Source: Pseudocercospora fijiensis CIRAD86
Lineage: Eukaryota > Ascomycota > Dothideomycetes > Mycosphaerellales > Mycosphaerellaceae
Direction: 5' to 3'
Assembly (NCBI RefSeq): GCF_000340215.1
Contig: NW_006921535.1
Span: 327,874-391,873, forward strand
DNA: 64,000 nucleotides
The notes below the pieces were generated by a model. That model did not search any database. It was not told the DNA's origin and saw only the letters and a list, made by a program, of their open reading frames with translations. Shown here piece by piece: positions 54,952-64,000 of this stretch. Position numbers and translations under genes: made by a program. Every line of letters begins with the position of its first letter. Positions within the stretch are counted from its first letter, which is position 1.

Positions 54952-56706
54952 ATGCCGCCCAAAGGCTCTCGGCTCTTGAAGGAGCTTCGACACATGCCTG
55001 TTGTCGGACGTAGTGTGTTCGAGAACCCAGACATCGCGTCGTCGCAGGCCTCCATGTCCAACACACAGGACAACACGCAGGCGAGCCAAGCGACTCTACA
55101 CATGCCACCAGCGAGGAAACGACGGAAGGTGAAGAGCATCCCGCCGACTGTGCTCGATCAATGCACCATCTGCTTGGAAGAGCAGCTCTATTCCAACGCC
55201 TACGCTCTCCTGTCGAGCAGCCTGACTTCAGGTCCAGATGTCGAGGCACCCGCATGCGTTCCGCCAGTACAGCACTTGGCGCTTGCGTCAACACTCGCCA
55301 TCCATCCATCGTTCACGAGCCGAACAGAATCGGTCGACAAACATGCAGCTGCTGAGGCAGCAATGGGCTATCTTCGAACCCTAGCCGAAACCACCATTAT
55401 CGAGGAAAGTGGACTGAAGGAGGGGCTGAGATTTGGAGTTGCTTCTCGTAAGACAGAGCGGACCAGAAGAGCTAGTACACGACAGGGAAATGCGAATGGT
55501 ACAAGTGAAGAGGAGGACAACGCTCAAATCCGCAGCCAGTACGCAGACAAGCAGTCCTTGGCAGAGAATGCTGAAGATTTCTGGGCCGTAGTGGGCTGGG
55601 CCTTCAACTGCAGCGTGAAATACAAGACACGATGGACAAGATGGCGGTCGTGGCTTGACCTGGTTCTCGATGTTATTGAAGCAGATCTTGATGCCTGCGC
55701 GCCCGAACAAACAAAGCGGCCCAAAGGTACTGATTTATCAAGCACATTGATTGCGCAGTATCTTTCCTCAGTCGGAGCGGGCAGGCAGAACAACCGCCGA
55801 GTCATGCGAGCCATTACAGCAGATGGCAGTACGCAGAGTCTGGCACAATTCCCAGAGATATGGAAGAATGAGACAAGACCGCCGAAGAAGAAACAGGATG
55901 AACGCCTTTCGAACAAACGCAAACTGGATCTGGACAACGAGGAATATGGGGACTACTTTGACGATGAATCAGGCGAGGACAGTCCCGAGAGTAGATCCAG
56001 AGCATCGAGATCCGGAACGACTGCTTCCAAGAGGAGTCGTCGCAGCGGAGCATCATCGCATGAAAATGCTGCGCATGAAGAAGAAGATTCGGACGAAACT
56101 CCTGAAGCGGCCTTTGCAAGCACGGGCGTTGAGAGCTTTGGCGGAACAGACTCAATACGGATCAGGCAGAGGTTTCTCAGCCTGTTGACCAGGTTCAGTC
56201 TTGCTGCACCTGCACTTTTCGTCGACACTGAGGAGCTGTTCGCACTCTTCACCGAGTTTGTGAGACCTTTACCTCTCGCCATCTTTCAGCAATTCGTCCT
56301 TCCAATGAAGCCATACTTGAACTCCGACCTGCATGCTTCCTTCAATGAAATGCTCTTCAGACCATTGACTGGCTCGAGCAGCTGTCGGGGTCTTATCGAT
56401 CAGCGGGAGTTTGAAGCTTCATTCGCCCATCGCGCTGCCACGAATACATCCATCATCGACAACGCCAAGGTCAGTCTGCTTACAGAAAGCTTGCTACGCG
56501 CGCTGTGGCAGTCACACTGTCTCGACAACAACCTGTCTGGGCTTAAGACTCAGATTGAGAAAGGCGTCCACGCACGGAATCAAAAGATTGGCGGCGATGG
56601 TCGGAGGAAAGCTGGAAAGAAGGCTGGAGCTGATGACGAGGGAAGAATGGTCCTGCAAAGCTCGGCGGATCGCATGAGCGTTTTATTGACAGTACTTGCA
56701 GGCTGA
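54952..56706 (+). CDS. conserved-type nuclear protein of unknown function, 584 aa
   Basis: An intron-free frame from ATG 54952 to TGA 56704-56706 with normal codon use. Residues 53-60 (PARKRRKV) look like a nuclear localisation signal. Residues 63-145 and 200-250 are helical (YSNAYALLSSSLTSG; EDFWAVVGWAFNCSV). Residues 310-385 are charged and low in complexity (PKKKQDE, acidic DDESGED, Arg/Ser-rich, EEEDSDE). A second helical domain at 400-470 reads RQRFLSLLTRFSLAAPALF and FTEFVRPLPLAIFQQFVLP. The C-terminus is Lys-rich. I do not recognise the family; CTICLEE at 71-77 lacks the rest of a RING finger. A nuclear role is inferred from composition only. The MULE lies 167 bp upstream. Confidence 0.85.
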   Translation: MPPKGSRLLKELRHMPVVGRSVFENPDIASSQASMSNTQDNTQASQATLHMPPARKRRKVKSIPPTVLDQCTICLEEQLYSNAYALLSSSLTSGPDVEAPACVPPVQHLALASTLAIHPSFTSRTESVDKHAAAEAAMGYLRTLAETTIIEESGLKEGLRFGVASRKTERTRRASTRQGNANGTSEEEDNAQIRSQYADKQSLAENAEDFWAVVGWAFNCSVKYKTRWTRWRSWLDLVLDVIEADLDACAPEQTKRPKGTDLSSTLIAQYLSSVGAGRQNNRRVMRAITADGSTQSLAQFPEIWKNETRPPKKKQDERLSNKRKLDLDNEEYGDYFDDESGEDSPESRSRASRSGTTASKRSRRSGASSHENAAHEEEDSDETPEAAFASTGVESFGGTDSIRIRQRFLSLLTRFSLAAPALFVDTEELFALFTEFVRPLPLAIFQQFVLPMKPYLNSDLHASFNEMLFRPLTGSSSCRGLIDQREFEASFAHRAATNTSIIDNAKVSLLTESLLRALWQSHCLDNNLSGLKTQIEKGVHARNQKIGGDGRRKAGKKAGADDEGRMVLQSSADRMSVLLTVLAG

Positions 56707-56972
56707 TGTTGTCCGTAATAATAATAAGTTATGAGCGTGGAGAGCGCGGGTTGACAATCGGCAAACGCACCTTCCCCACGACTTTTCTTGCCAAGGATGC
56801 TCCTGCCCACTCTGGTGACGACGCGCGAGCAACCTGCTGACTTCACTTGTTCCACGTCCAAGAAACCTTATGACATGTGATCGTGCCAAACTGCTCGTTA
56901 GCATTCATTGGCGCTTTTGCATTTCTATCACCAGCACCATACCAGCGACAGACCTACCAGAAACCCAGCAGA
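56707..56972. promoter_or_regulatory. intergenic region, likely promoter of the molybdate transporter
   Basis: 266 bp between the 584-aa gene and the transporter ATG, both on the plus strand. A short AATAATAATAA run at 56717-56727 could serve 3' processing of the first gene. No transcription-factor site is proposed. Confidence 0.4.
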
Positions 56973-58316
56973 ATGACATTCCAAGCCAACATCAAAGCGA
57001 TAGCACAGCATAATGCACGTACCCTTCGAACCGCTCCGCTGGCGGAGCTGTCTGGTGCCCTGGGCGATCTGGGGACCCTATTACCCTTGATGATTGCAAT
57101 GACTCTCAAGGGCTCCATCAACCTTGGAAGCACCCTTGTCTTCTCTGGACTGGCCAATCTTCTCACCGGAATCTTCTTCGGGATACCCTTACCCGTGCAA
57201 CCCATGAAAGCCATCGCAGCTGTGGCGATCAGCCAAAATTTCGACCAGCAGGAAACCGCAGCTGCGGGACTAACGATGGGAATTGCCGTATTCGTGCTGA
57301 GTGCCACCGGTCTGCTACAGTGGCTACATCGCGTTGTGCCAGTCAGCGTGGTCAAAGGCATTCAAGTCGGTGCGGGTCTCAGTCTTGTCATCAGCGCGGG
57401 CTCAAGCCTGATTAAACCGCTTGACTGGACCTCTCCAGCCTGGGATAACCGAATCTGGGCGATAGCAGCATTCCTCTCCTTGGTCGGCGCCAGTCTCTAT
57501 CGTCGGATCCCCTACGCTTTGATCGTCTTCGCCATTGGGCTCGTGATCGCCGCGGCAATTCCGGGCTCGAAGCACTTCTCAGCAGGCACATGGCATCCAT
57601 CCTTCCTCATCCCGTCTGGAAAAGCTTGGAAAACCGGCGCCATCGATGCGGCCGTACCTCAACTCCCACTTACAACACTCAACAGCGTCTTAGCCGTGGC
57701 TTCCCTCGCCGGCAGCCTCTTTCCCACCTTTCCACCAACACCCAGCACAACGTCCATCGGCTTCTCCGTCGCGATCGCGAATCTCATTGGATGCTGGTTC
57801 GGAGCGATGCCGGTCTGTCACGGCTCGGGCGGTCTAGCGGGACAATATCGATTCGGAGCACGCAGTGGCTCCAGCATTATCCTTCTCGGCACCGTGAAAC
57901 TCCTTCTCGGCATATTCGTCGGCGAAGCCATCATTCCACTCCTCCAACGCTTCCCTCACGGTCTCCTTGGGATTATGGTTTTGGCTGCTGGCGTGGAGCT
58001 CGGCAAGGTTGGTCGGAGTGTAGGGGAATCCCGCGACCTTTGGGAACAGGCGGAAGAAGAGAATGAGGAGGGTCGGTCTGTGATGAGGAAGATTGGCGAG
58101 CATACCGAGCAGGAACGCAGTGACAGGTGGATGGTTATGCTGATTACTGTCGCTGGCTGCTTGGCTTTCAAGAATGACGCTGTAGGTTTCATTGCAGGAC
58201 TCGTGTGGCATTGGGGGCTGAGGGTGCCGTCAATGGTTGAGAGGTTTCGTTTTCGCCGCTCTGTACAGCTCCGGGATGATGATACGAGAGAAGAGGATAT
58301 CGGATTGCTGAGGTGA
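56973..58316 (+). CDS. MOT1-family molybdate transporter, 447 aa
   Basis: A membrane protein with about 10 predicted membrane segments. It carries the signatures of the MOT1 (SulP-related) molybdate transporters: ELSGALGDLGTLLPL at residues 25-38, NLLTGIFFGIPLPVQPMKAI at 62-81, PQLPLTTLNSVLAVASL at 229-245 and GCWFGAMPVCHGSGGLAGQ at 273-291, followed by RFGAR. Family members bring molybdate across the plasma or vacuolar membrane for molybdenum-cofactor enzymes such as nitrate reductase. A long charged loop (about 352-385, Glu/Arg-rich) precedes the last segments. The start at 56973 is the first ATG; an open frame reaches upstream to 56877 but only through a GTG, so it is not used as a start. 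No intron. Convergent with the MFS gene downstream. Confidence 0.9.
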   Translation: MTFQANIKAIAQHNARTLRTAPLAELSGALGDLGTLLPLMIAMTLKGSINLGSTLVFSGLANLLTGIFFGIPLPVQPMKAIAAVAISQNFDQQETAAAGLTMGIAVFVLSATGLLQWLHRVVPVSVVKGIQVGAGLSLVISAGSSLIKPLDWTSPAWDNRIWAIAAFLSLVGASLYRRIPYALIVFAIGLVIAAAIPGSKHFSAGTWHPSFLIPSGKAWKTGAIDAAVPQLPLTTLNSVLAVASLAGSLFPTFPPTPSTTSIGFSVAIANLIGCWFGAMPVCHGSGGLAGQYRFGARSGSSIILLGTVKLLLGIFVGEAIIPLLQRFPHGLLGIMVLAAGVELGKVGRSVGESRDLWEQAEEENEEGRSVMRKIGEHTEQERSDRWMVMLITVAGCLAFKNDAVGFIAGLVWHWGLRVPSMVERFRFRRSVQLRDDDTREEDIGLLR

Positions 58317-58583
58317 GAAGGGCGGGGTGATTTATGTTTTTTTTTTTGAAAAGACCTTAGGGGATCTACAAAAATTCACTAGCCTTTTCTTATTTTTTTT
58401 TCGACTTATATCCCAAAGTTGCTGCTGTTTCTCACTTGGTGTTACAGGTTGTCGAGTGAAGTGACGTATATAGAAACGAGCTCGATGGAGATGCGCGCAA
58501 ACATCAAACCTTTCGGATCGACCTTACCTTTTCTCTTATCTATCAAACCGACGACTCTACATCGAAAAGATCTTTTTCATCCC
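58317..58583. other. shared 3' region between convergent genes
   Basis: 267 bp with T-runs (11 T near 58338 and 8 T near 58392), fitting 3' ends for both the transporter and the MFS gene. Confidence 0.4.
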
Positions 58584-60209
58584 TCAATCGGTCGTACTGG
58601 CCGCAAAAGGACTCCTCTTCCTCAGATCCTCCCCAAAAAACCAAAGCACACTCGCGCCCGACAGTCCCACAACAAGCGCCGCAAAGCCCAAAACCGAATT
58701 CCCCCAGCCCCAGCCCAGCGAATCATACATGGCCGGCGCAAACAAGGGGAATCCAAAGCCCGTCAAACTCCTCGCCACAGCCGTCGAACCCACCGCCGAA
58801 GCGGCGTAGACGGTATAACAATCAATCGTGAAATTCTGCAGCGCGGCAATCGCGCCCACGGTGCCCAGACCGAAAATCAAAGCGCCGAGGTTCGGCACGA
58901 TCCAATGCGTATGTTCCTCTGCGGACCAGCCGTACATGAAGAGGCCACCAGAGACGAAGATGGTTGCGGGGAAGATGATGGGGATGCGGAATTCCGGACG
59001 ACCTTTTTGGGTGGGGGAGCGAGCGGAAAGGGTCTTGTAGATGCGGTCGAGAATGTGGCCTGTGATTTGGGCGCCGGCGGTCATGCCGATCATGAGGGAG
59101 AGGTAGTTGAGGCCTCCGATGCCGATGGATTCGTTGTAGTATTCCGGGCTTGTCCAGAGGGTTGGGAAGGTGGAGAGCATGAGGTAGATGATGCCGTTGA
59201 GGAGGGAGATGTAGGCGGCGAGGAACATGACGATTGGTTGGGTGAAGAGGAGGATGACGGGTCGGGTCAGAGCGTTTGTCCAGATTTTCTTCCAATGGCG
59301 ATCTTCCAGCTCGTATGGAGTGCGTAAATTCTGGTTGCCGGTTTCTTTGCGAAGCGTGTCGGCTTTCCGTTGGAGGATTCTCGGCGCGTACGTCTCGTGG
59401 AGGGTGAATGCGATCAGGATTTGGACGCAGACGCCGAAGATGGTGACGGACCAGAAGGACCATCTCCACGTGGTCCTTTCGGTGATCCATGCTCCGATGA
59501 GGGGTCCGAGGGCAGGACTGATGATGGGGGCGACGGTGTAGAGTGCCGTGGCCATGCCTCGTTCTTCATTCCTCCACAGGTCGGACAAAACACCTCCGCC
59601 GATGGTCTGGGGAGCGCATGCGCCCAGTCCTCCCAGGAAGCGGAATGCAAGCATTTGGCGTTGATTCTGGGCGAAGCCGCACACGAGGTTGAAGATCAGA
59701 AACCAGACGTTTGCCAGCTGGAGGACAATGACACGACCGAATAGCTCGCTGCAGGGAGCGATGAAGAAGGGACCGACGGCGAAGGCGAGGAGGAAGATGG
59801 AGAAGATCAACGACAGGGTGAATTGCGAGTCGATGTGGAGGTCTCGAGCGATGGCGTCTTCGGATGGAGCGATCATGGACGAGGCAATCGGCGTCATGAA
59901 GGTGACCAGAGAGACGAGGCCAGTGGCCAGCCATCTCCGCTTGAAGGACCAGTTCTTGGGGTTTGCTTGATCGTTCGGTCCGTCCCAAGTGACCTGCGAG
60001 CACAATGAGATGTTGTCGTCATTATCATCAAAAAATCATCACTGGGGACTGACAATGTTCGGATCTTGCTCGGGAGCTTCTGCTTCGGTCTTGCCACGTT
60101 CGACATCAACACCATCGCTGGACAGGCTCGGATGTAAGGCCGGGCGTCGCACGTTCTCCTCGTCGTCGGACTTGGTCTCGTGCAAGGAAGAGTCTGCATT
60201 GGTACTCAT
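58584..60209 (-). CDS. MFS transporter, DHA1 drug/polyamine type, 521 aa, one intron
   Basis: Exon 1 is 60054-60209 (ATG 60209, 52 codons: polar cytosolic N-terminus, MSTNADSSLHETK). The 60-nt intron 59994-60053 starts GTCAGT and ends CTCGCAG; splicing joins DPNI to VTWDGPNDQANPKNW, the typical N-terminal motif of fungal DHA1 carriers. About 12 membrane segments follow. APCSELFGR (about residues 131-139) is the loop 2-3 signature and SPALGPLIGAWITE (about 211-224) is motif C of antiporters. C-terminus KRSPFAASTTD. Relatives export drugs, toxins or polyamines with protons at the plasma membrane; the substrate here is unknown. Without the intron no ATG precedes VTWDG, which supports the model. 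Confidence 0.9.
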
Positions 60210-61173
60210 CGTCGTCCGGGCACTTCGGTGGCTGTTTGGGTGGTGCAACGAACAGGTCGCGCCGAGCAAATCTTTTATTCATGTTGCTGGCGAGCGATAC
60301 AGGACGCTTGCTCGGTGTTTACTTGCCGCTTGGTGTTACGTCAAGTTGCTCGGTGATATCGAAGGCCTCCTTGCGTCAGTGCGCTGTGTTGACGAATCAT
60401 GCGAGGCCCGGAGAAGAATGCATCGGCACGCAGTCCCGATGTCCGGAGACGCGCACTGCCGCCATGCCGATCTCGCCACTACAAAGCAACCGACTGAGGA
60501 GTTGTGGCCTCAGGCATCGAGGGTCGTCCCGGCTTGGCAGGGCAGGGCAGGGCAGGGATCCTTGTTTTCCGCTTCCCCATAGAACTTCTTCACCTCTTCC
60601 ACCCCGCCATATCATGCTGAAAGGTGTCGAAATCGGTCACGTATAGACGATACCCCATACCCAAATCTTTGACATCAATCTTTCTTCTACTTGGAGACAT
60701 TCTCTCTTCGCAGAGACGTACTGTAAATGAAAAGGTATCATATCCAACGACACAATAGCGTAGCCGAACGCTCATCCCAGCTTGGAGAATAATGCACATC
60801 CATCTTCGCTCTCCGCCCACCCACTACTCATCACCGAAAGGCGTGACGTACAATTTCTCCAACGGTCTCTTCCTTCGCAAAGGCTTTCCCCGGCGATGAA
60901 TATCCAATCAACGCTTCTCTCCCCCCCCCCTCTCTCTCTCAAGACCACCATGCCTGTCTGCCAATTTGCCGTTCCCCAAGTTCTCATTCCAGAATACATT
61001 GTGTAACCAAGAACACCAACAGCGCCCAACTAACCCAGGAGCCAATCCAGTCGAGAGCACCAAATCGGGTATACAAAGAAGACAATAATCGACAATCAAT
61101 TCCGTCACCCGTTCCTGGTAGGGCTGAAGTCGCAAAGTGCATTCGCCTCCTTGCGAGTGTGACTGGCCGGTAA
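60210..61173. promoter_or_regulatory. intergenic region: MFS promoter and kinase 3' region
   Basis: 964 bp of normal-composition DNA between two minus-strand genes. Next to the MFS start it is mixed sequence; GGCAGG-GGCAGG-GGCAGG-type repeats lie at about 60537-60556, and a C10 plus (TC)5 tract at 60917-60940, typical of fungal promoter or untranslated leader pyrimidine tracts. No further gene recognised. Confidence 0.45.
60917..60940 (+). repeat. poly-C and CT tract
   Basis: Ten C followed by five TC units. On the minus strand it lies just downstream of the kinase gene, so it may be in its 3' untranslated region or in the far upstream MFS promoter. Confidence 0.7.
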
Positions 61174-63996
61174 TCAACTCGAATTCGCGCGAATGAGGAG
61201 ATCCTGCACAATCATCATGTCAGCCTCGTTCTCGCTGACGAGATGGTGCATACATGTACTCACCCGCGCAAGAGGGTCTTCATGATCGGCAGTCACTATT
61301 GCCGGACTTTCCAGGCCCCTTGGTCCATTCTCCGTGTACCCTCGGTCAGCCAGGCCAGGCCTCTTGGGCGTCAGTAATCTGTTGTGATCTGGACTACTAT
61401 CAGAATTTGCTGTCTCATCGGTCAAGAGGCCGCGGCCATCGGATTTCCTTTCGAGCAACGCACCGCCGAGAGTTGCACATTTCAGGATGGTCTGAATGAG
61501 CTGGTTGGGTTTCAAAGGCTTGGAGAGGTATTCGTCCATTTGCGCCTGGATGCACTTTTCGCGGTCACCAAGCATAGCATGTGCCGTGAGCGCGATGATC
61601 GGAGACCTTGCCAGCTCGTGTTGCTGTTCGTACTCCCTGATCTTGGCAGTGGCTTCGAATCCTCCCATGATGGGCATTTGCACGTCCATCAGCACGACAT
61701 CGAATCGCTTCTTCTTGATCGCTTCGAATGCTTCGAGACCGTTGTTGGCCACGGTGACCTTGTGATTGTGTTTGGTCAGTATCTTGACAGCCAGTTTCTG
61801 GTTAACTGCGTTGTCCTCTGCCAGAAGTATGTCAAAGGTCCTTGAATGGTCAGCTGATATGGGAGCAGCGCGTCCTTCCAACGCTGGAATCAGGGCGTTG
61901 CCAAGATCAATGGGTAAGCATGGTGTGGTCATGTAGCTCGAGATCCCGTTCTCCAGCGCAGTCTTGAAGTTGACCGATATCGCAGGCGCCAGCATGACAA
62001 TCGGAATGTACTTGAACCGCTCCAGGCTACGAAGTTTCTGCGCCGTTTCGCTGTTGTCAACAATCACACAATCGTACTGGTCGTCTGGGTTGAGCTCGGA
62101 CGGTGGGGTTCTGCCATTGCCGACAACGCAAGGCACGAGATCGAGTGCCTTGATGCTGTTTGCGATCTGGTCGGAATTGTCCACGAAGCCATTGTCCACG
62201 AAAAGCACATTGTGCTTTCGGTATTGCTGAAGCTGTGGCATGACCCTGAGCACGTCGGGATTGCCCAAGCGCACTATGCAGGTGAAGAAAAAGGTGCTGC
62301 CAGAGCCATACGTTGACTCCACCCACATCTTGCCGCGCATCAATGTAACCAGTCTCCTTGAAATGGACAATCCGAGACCTGTGCCGCCGAACTTTCGTGT
62401 TGTCGATCCATCGGCTTGTTGGAAGGTGTCGAAGATCAGATCGAGCTTGTTGGAGTGGATGCCAATGCCGGTATCAGACACCGCGAACTTGACGACAACC
62501 TCACCCTCGCCGCATTGCACCGTCTCATCCGAAAAGATCTTGACACGCACTTCTCCATGCTCCGTGAATTTGATAGCATTGCCTGCGAGATTGAGGATGA
62601 TCTGCCGTAATCGGAAAGAATCACCAACAATGTAATCCGGTACTGAAGAGTCCGTATCGTAAATCAGACTGATGTCCTTCTCGTTGGCACGCACTGCCAG
62701 CGACTTGAGGCTGTTAAACACAAGGCTGCGCAGGGAGAATGGCTCTTCTTCCAGAATCATGCGGTTCGCTTCAATCTTTGAGATATCCAGGATATCATCG
62801 ATGATTGTAAGGAGACTGTTCGCCAGGGAGAAGACAATATTCAGCATGTCGCGCTGGTTCTGTTCAAGCTCCGTGTCGAGCGTAAGTTGCGTCATTCCGA
62901 TGATGCCGTTCATTGGTGTCCGGATCTCGTGCGACATGTTTGCCAGGAATTCAGACTTCGTCTTGTTTGCCAACTCGGCGGCCTCTCGTGCTTGATTGTT
63001 CTTCTGGATACTCTCGCGCAAGTTGAGAACCATCTTGTTGATCTTGTTCTTCAATTCGTTCATCTCGCCAGATGCCTCGACGTTGATCATCTTCGTGAAG
63101 TCTCCCTTCATGGCTGCATGGGTGATGTCGGCGAAAGCACGCACTTGAGACGTCAAGTTCTGAGCCATTATGTTCACATCCGTCGTGATCTCTTTCCAGC
63201 GTCCGGTAATGCCTTCGACTTCAGCTTGGCCGCCCATTTTGCCGTCCACGCCTACGTCGCGTGCGACGCGCTTCACGGCGAGCGACCACGCATCGAGTCG
63301 CGTAACCATGTCATTTATGGTATCTTTCAGCGTTTGGATTTCACCCTGAGCATGGACCGTAATCCTTTGACTCATGTCTCCTCGCGCAATGGCTTGCGTC
63401 ACGTCTGAGATACTTCGTACTTGACTCGTCAAGTTGTTAGCCATGGTGTTGACGTTATTGGTCAGATCTTTCCATTTGCCCTCGACGTTCTGAACCTTGG
63501 CTTGGCCGCCCAGCACTCCCTTGTTGCCGACTTCCCTTGCGACTCTGCTCACTTCAAAAGCAAACGTGCTAAGCCTGTCCACCATGGAGTTGATTGTGTT
63601 CTTCAAGGCTAGAATTTCGCCTTGTACTTCGGCTTCGACTTTCTTGCTTAGGTCACCTCGTGCTACGGCGGTCGTCACTTCTGCGATTTCTCGTACTTGT
63701 GTGGTAAGATTCATGGCCATGCCGTTCACATTTTCGGTAAGATCCTTCCACGTGCCTTCAACGCCATGCACCTGTGCTTGACCTCCCAGCTTGCCCTCGG
63801 TTCCGACTTCTCGTGCCAAGTTGGTGACTTCGCTGGAGAATTGTCGAAGCTGACCCACCATGGAGTTGATGGTGGTCTTCAGTGCCAAGATTTCGCCCTT
63901 GCACTGCGCTTTCACTTCTTGTGTGAGGTCGCCTCGGGCCACGGCGGTTGTGACCTGCGCAATGTCGCGCACCTGCGAGGTCAGGTTGTTCGCCAT
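61174..63996 (-). CDS. NIK1: group III hybrid histidine kinase (NIK1/OS-1 type), 3' part
   Basis: The N-terminus lies beyond the window. The visible 911 residues before the last intron have four HAMP-type repeats of about 92 aa (about 1-330, each with GGQAxVxxVxGxWKDLT), HisKA with [12 protein letters not shown] (phospho-His about residue 356), HATPase with NLAGNAIKF (468), DTGIG (508) and GGTGLGL (537), a degenerate receiver and a full receiver (LLAEDNA at 724, phospho-Asp in LMDVQM at 771, SKPLKP at 825). A 60-nt intron at 61204-61263 is likely: it leaves ...EDPLAR joined to DLLIRANSS. Family members are cytosolic osmosensors feeding the HOG pathway through HPT and SSK1, and are needed for sensitivity to phenylpyrrole and dicarboximide fungicides. 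The identification is firm. Confidence 0.95.
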   Translation of the reverse strand: MANNLTSQVRDIAQVTTAVARGDLTQEVKAQCKGEILALKTTINSMVGQLRQFSSEVTNLAREVGTEGKLGGQAQVHGVEGTWKDLTENVNGMAMNLTTQVREIAEVTTAVARGDLSKKVEAEVQGEILALKNTINSMVDRLSTFAFEVSRVAREVGNKGVLGGQAKVQNVEGKWKDLTNNVNTMANNLTSQVRSISDVTQAIARGDMSQRITVHAQGEIQTLKDTINDMVTRLDAWSLAVKRVARDVGVDGKMGGQAEVEGITGRWKEITTDVNIMAQNLTSQVRAFADITHAAMKGDFTKMINVEASGEMNELKNKINKMVLNLRESIQKNNQAREAAELANKTKSEFLANMSHEIRTPMNGIIGMTQLTLDTELEQNQRDMLNIVFSLANSLLTIIDDILDISKIEANRMILEEEPFSLRSLVFNSLKSLAVRANEKDISLIYDTDSSVPDYIVGDSFRLRQIILNLAGNAIKFTEHGEVRVKIFSDETVQCGEGEVVVKFAVSDTGIGIHSNKLDLIFDTFQQADGSTTRKFGGTGLGLSISRRLVTLMRGKMWVESTYGSGSTFFFTCIVRLGNPDVLRVMPQLQQYRKHNVLFVDNGFVDNSDQIANSIKALDLVPCVVGNGRTPPSELNPDDQYDCVIVDNSETAQKLRSLERFKYIPIVMLAPAISVNFKTALENGISSYMTTPCLPIDLGNALIPALEGRAAPISADHSRTFDILLAEDNAVNQKLAVKILTKHNHKVTVANNGLEAFEAIKKKRFDVVLMDVQMPIMGGFEATAKIREYEQQHELARSPIIALTAHAMLGDREKCIQAQMDEYLSKPLKPNQLIQTILKCATLGGALLERKSDGRGLLTDETANSDSSPDHNRLLTPKRPGLADRGYTENGPRGLESPAIVTADHEDPLARVSTCMHHLVSENEADMMIVQDLLIRANSS
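61204..61263 (-). other. probable 60-nt intron near the kinase 3' end
   Basis: Minus strand: donor GTGAGT, branch GCTGAC, acceptor TTGTGCAG. It is 60 nt, a multiple of three, and has no in-frame stop, so an unspliced reading adds 20 residues rich in Met/His. The strong splice signals favour removal. Confidence 0.75.
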
Positions 63997-64000
63997 GGCG

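Noticed and set aside
54642..55139. Open minus-strand frame of 165 codons across the MULE right end
   Set aside because: It spans the element/host junction and lies antisense to the 584-aa gene; it is a chance frame of non-mutated DNA.
54952..56706. RING finger E3 ligase, from CTICLEE at residues 71-77
   Set aside because: The other metal ligands of a RING are missing downstream, so the match is chance.
56877..56972. N-terminal extension of the molybdate transporter
   Set aside because: It begins at GTG, not ATG, and the added residues do not belong to the family; ATG 56973 is used.
58419..59744. Several plus-strand open frames over the MFS gene
   Set aside because: Antisense shadows of a well-supported minus-strand gene; composition is Gly/Asp/Glu-rich noise.
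59994..60005. MFS gene starting with CSQVTWDG at about 60005
   Set aside because: No ATG there; the residues come from the intron end. Splicing to the exon at 60054-60209 gives the expected N-terminus.

Overview
The window looks like a contig segment from a filamentous ascomycete (Pezizomycotina). Two kinds of DNA alternate sharply. Ordinary gene DNA has short introns of 51-60 nt with GTGAGT-type donors and CTGA-type branch sites. The other kind is repeat DNA that appears to have been heavily altered by repeat-induced point mutation (RIP). In it CpA/TpG is depleted and TpA is abundant, CTA/TAG is very common, and CpG is kept. Recovered reading frames stay in phase for hundreds of codons and are broken mostly by TAG (fewer TAA) where the families have Gln or Trp. 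A Dothideomycete is my guess for the class, with low confidence.

Layout. (1) 1-42504 is a dense cluster of nested, dead transposable elements and minisatellites: a perfect-boundary Ty1/copia element (3975-9329, 126-bp LTRs, 5-bp target duplication), a Plavaka-like DNA transposase (about 9505-13085), a fragment of Ty3/gypsy RNase H (17480-18022), a long minus-strand set of coding remnants with SNF2-like helicase motifs (about 18060-26230), a full-domain Ty3/gypsy element (gag to integrase, about 28060-36450) split by a 383-bp hAT-type MITE with 8-bp duplication, palindromic foldback elements, and several repeat arrays. (2) 42502-42915 is the 5' part of a short-chain dehydrogenase gene, cut off where the repeat cluster begins. 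(3) 43223-54775 is an 11.55-kb Mutator-like (MULE) element with 9-bp target duplications (CCTGGTTAA). It carries a dead MULE transposase, a Cys6-cluster gene remnant, other unknown frames, an inserted gypsy 3' end with chromodomain, and a private family of hairpin repeats. Its outermost ends and the flanking host DNA are not RIP-mutated although its interior is. (4) 54952-63996 is normal gene space: an unrecognised 584-aa nuclear-type protein, a MOT1-family molybdate transporter, an MFS drug/polyamine-type transporter with one intron, and the 3' part of a group III hybrid histidine kinase (NIK1/OS-1 type).

Reading of the whole. The dehydrogenase and the 584-aa gene were probably a divergent pair with about 475 bp between them. 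The MULE landed in that shared promoter, and a larger repeat cluster truncated the dehydrogenase. The four intact genes are housekeeping or signalling genes and do not form an obvious pathway. The most novel material is in the MULE (hairpin family, intact ends on a RIP-dead body) and the 18-26 kb minus-strand gene block. All family calls come from reading motifs by eye; no database search was run.
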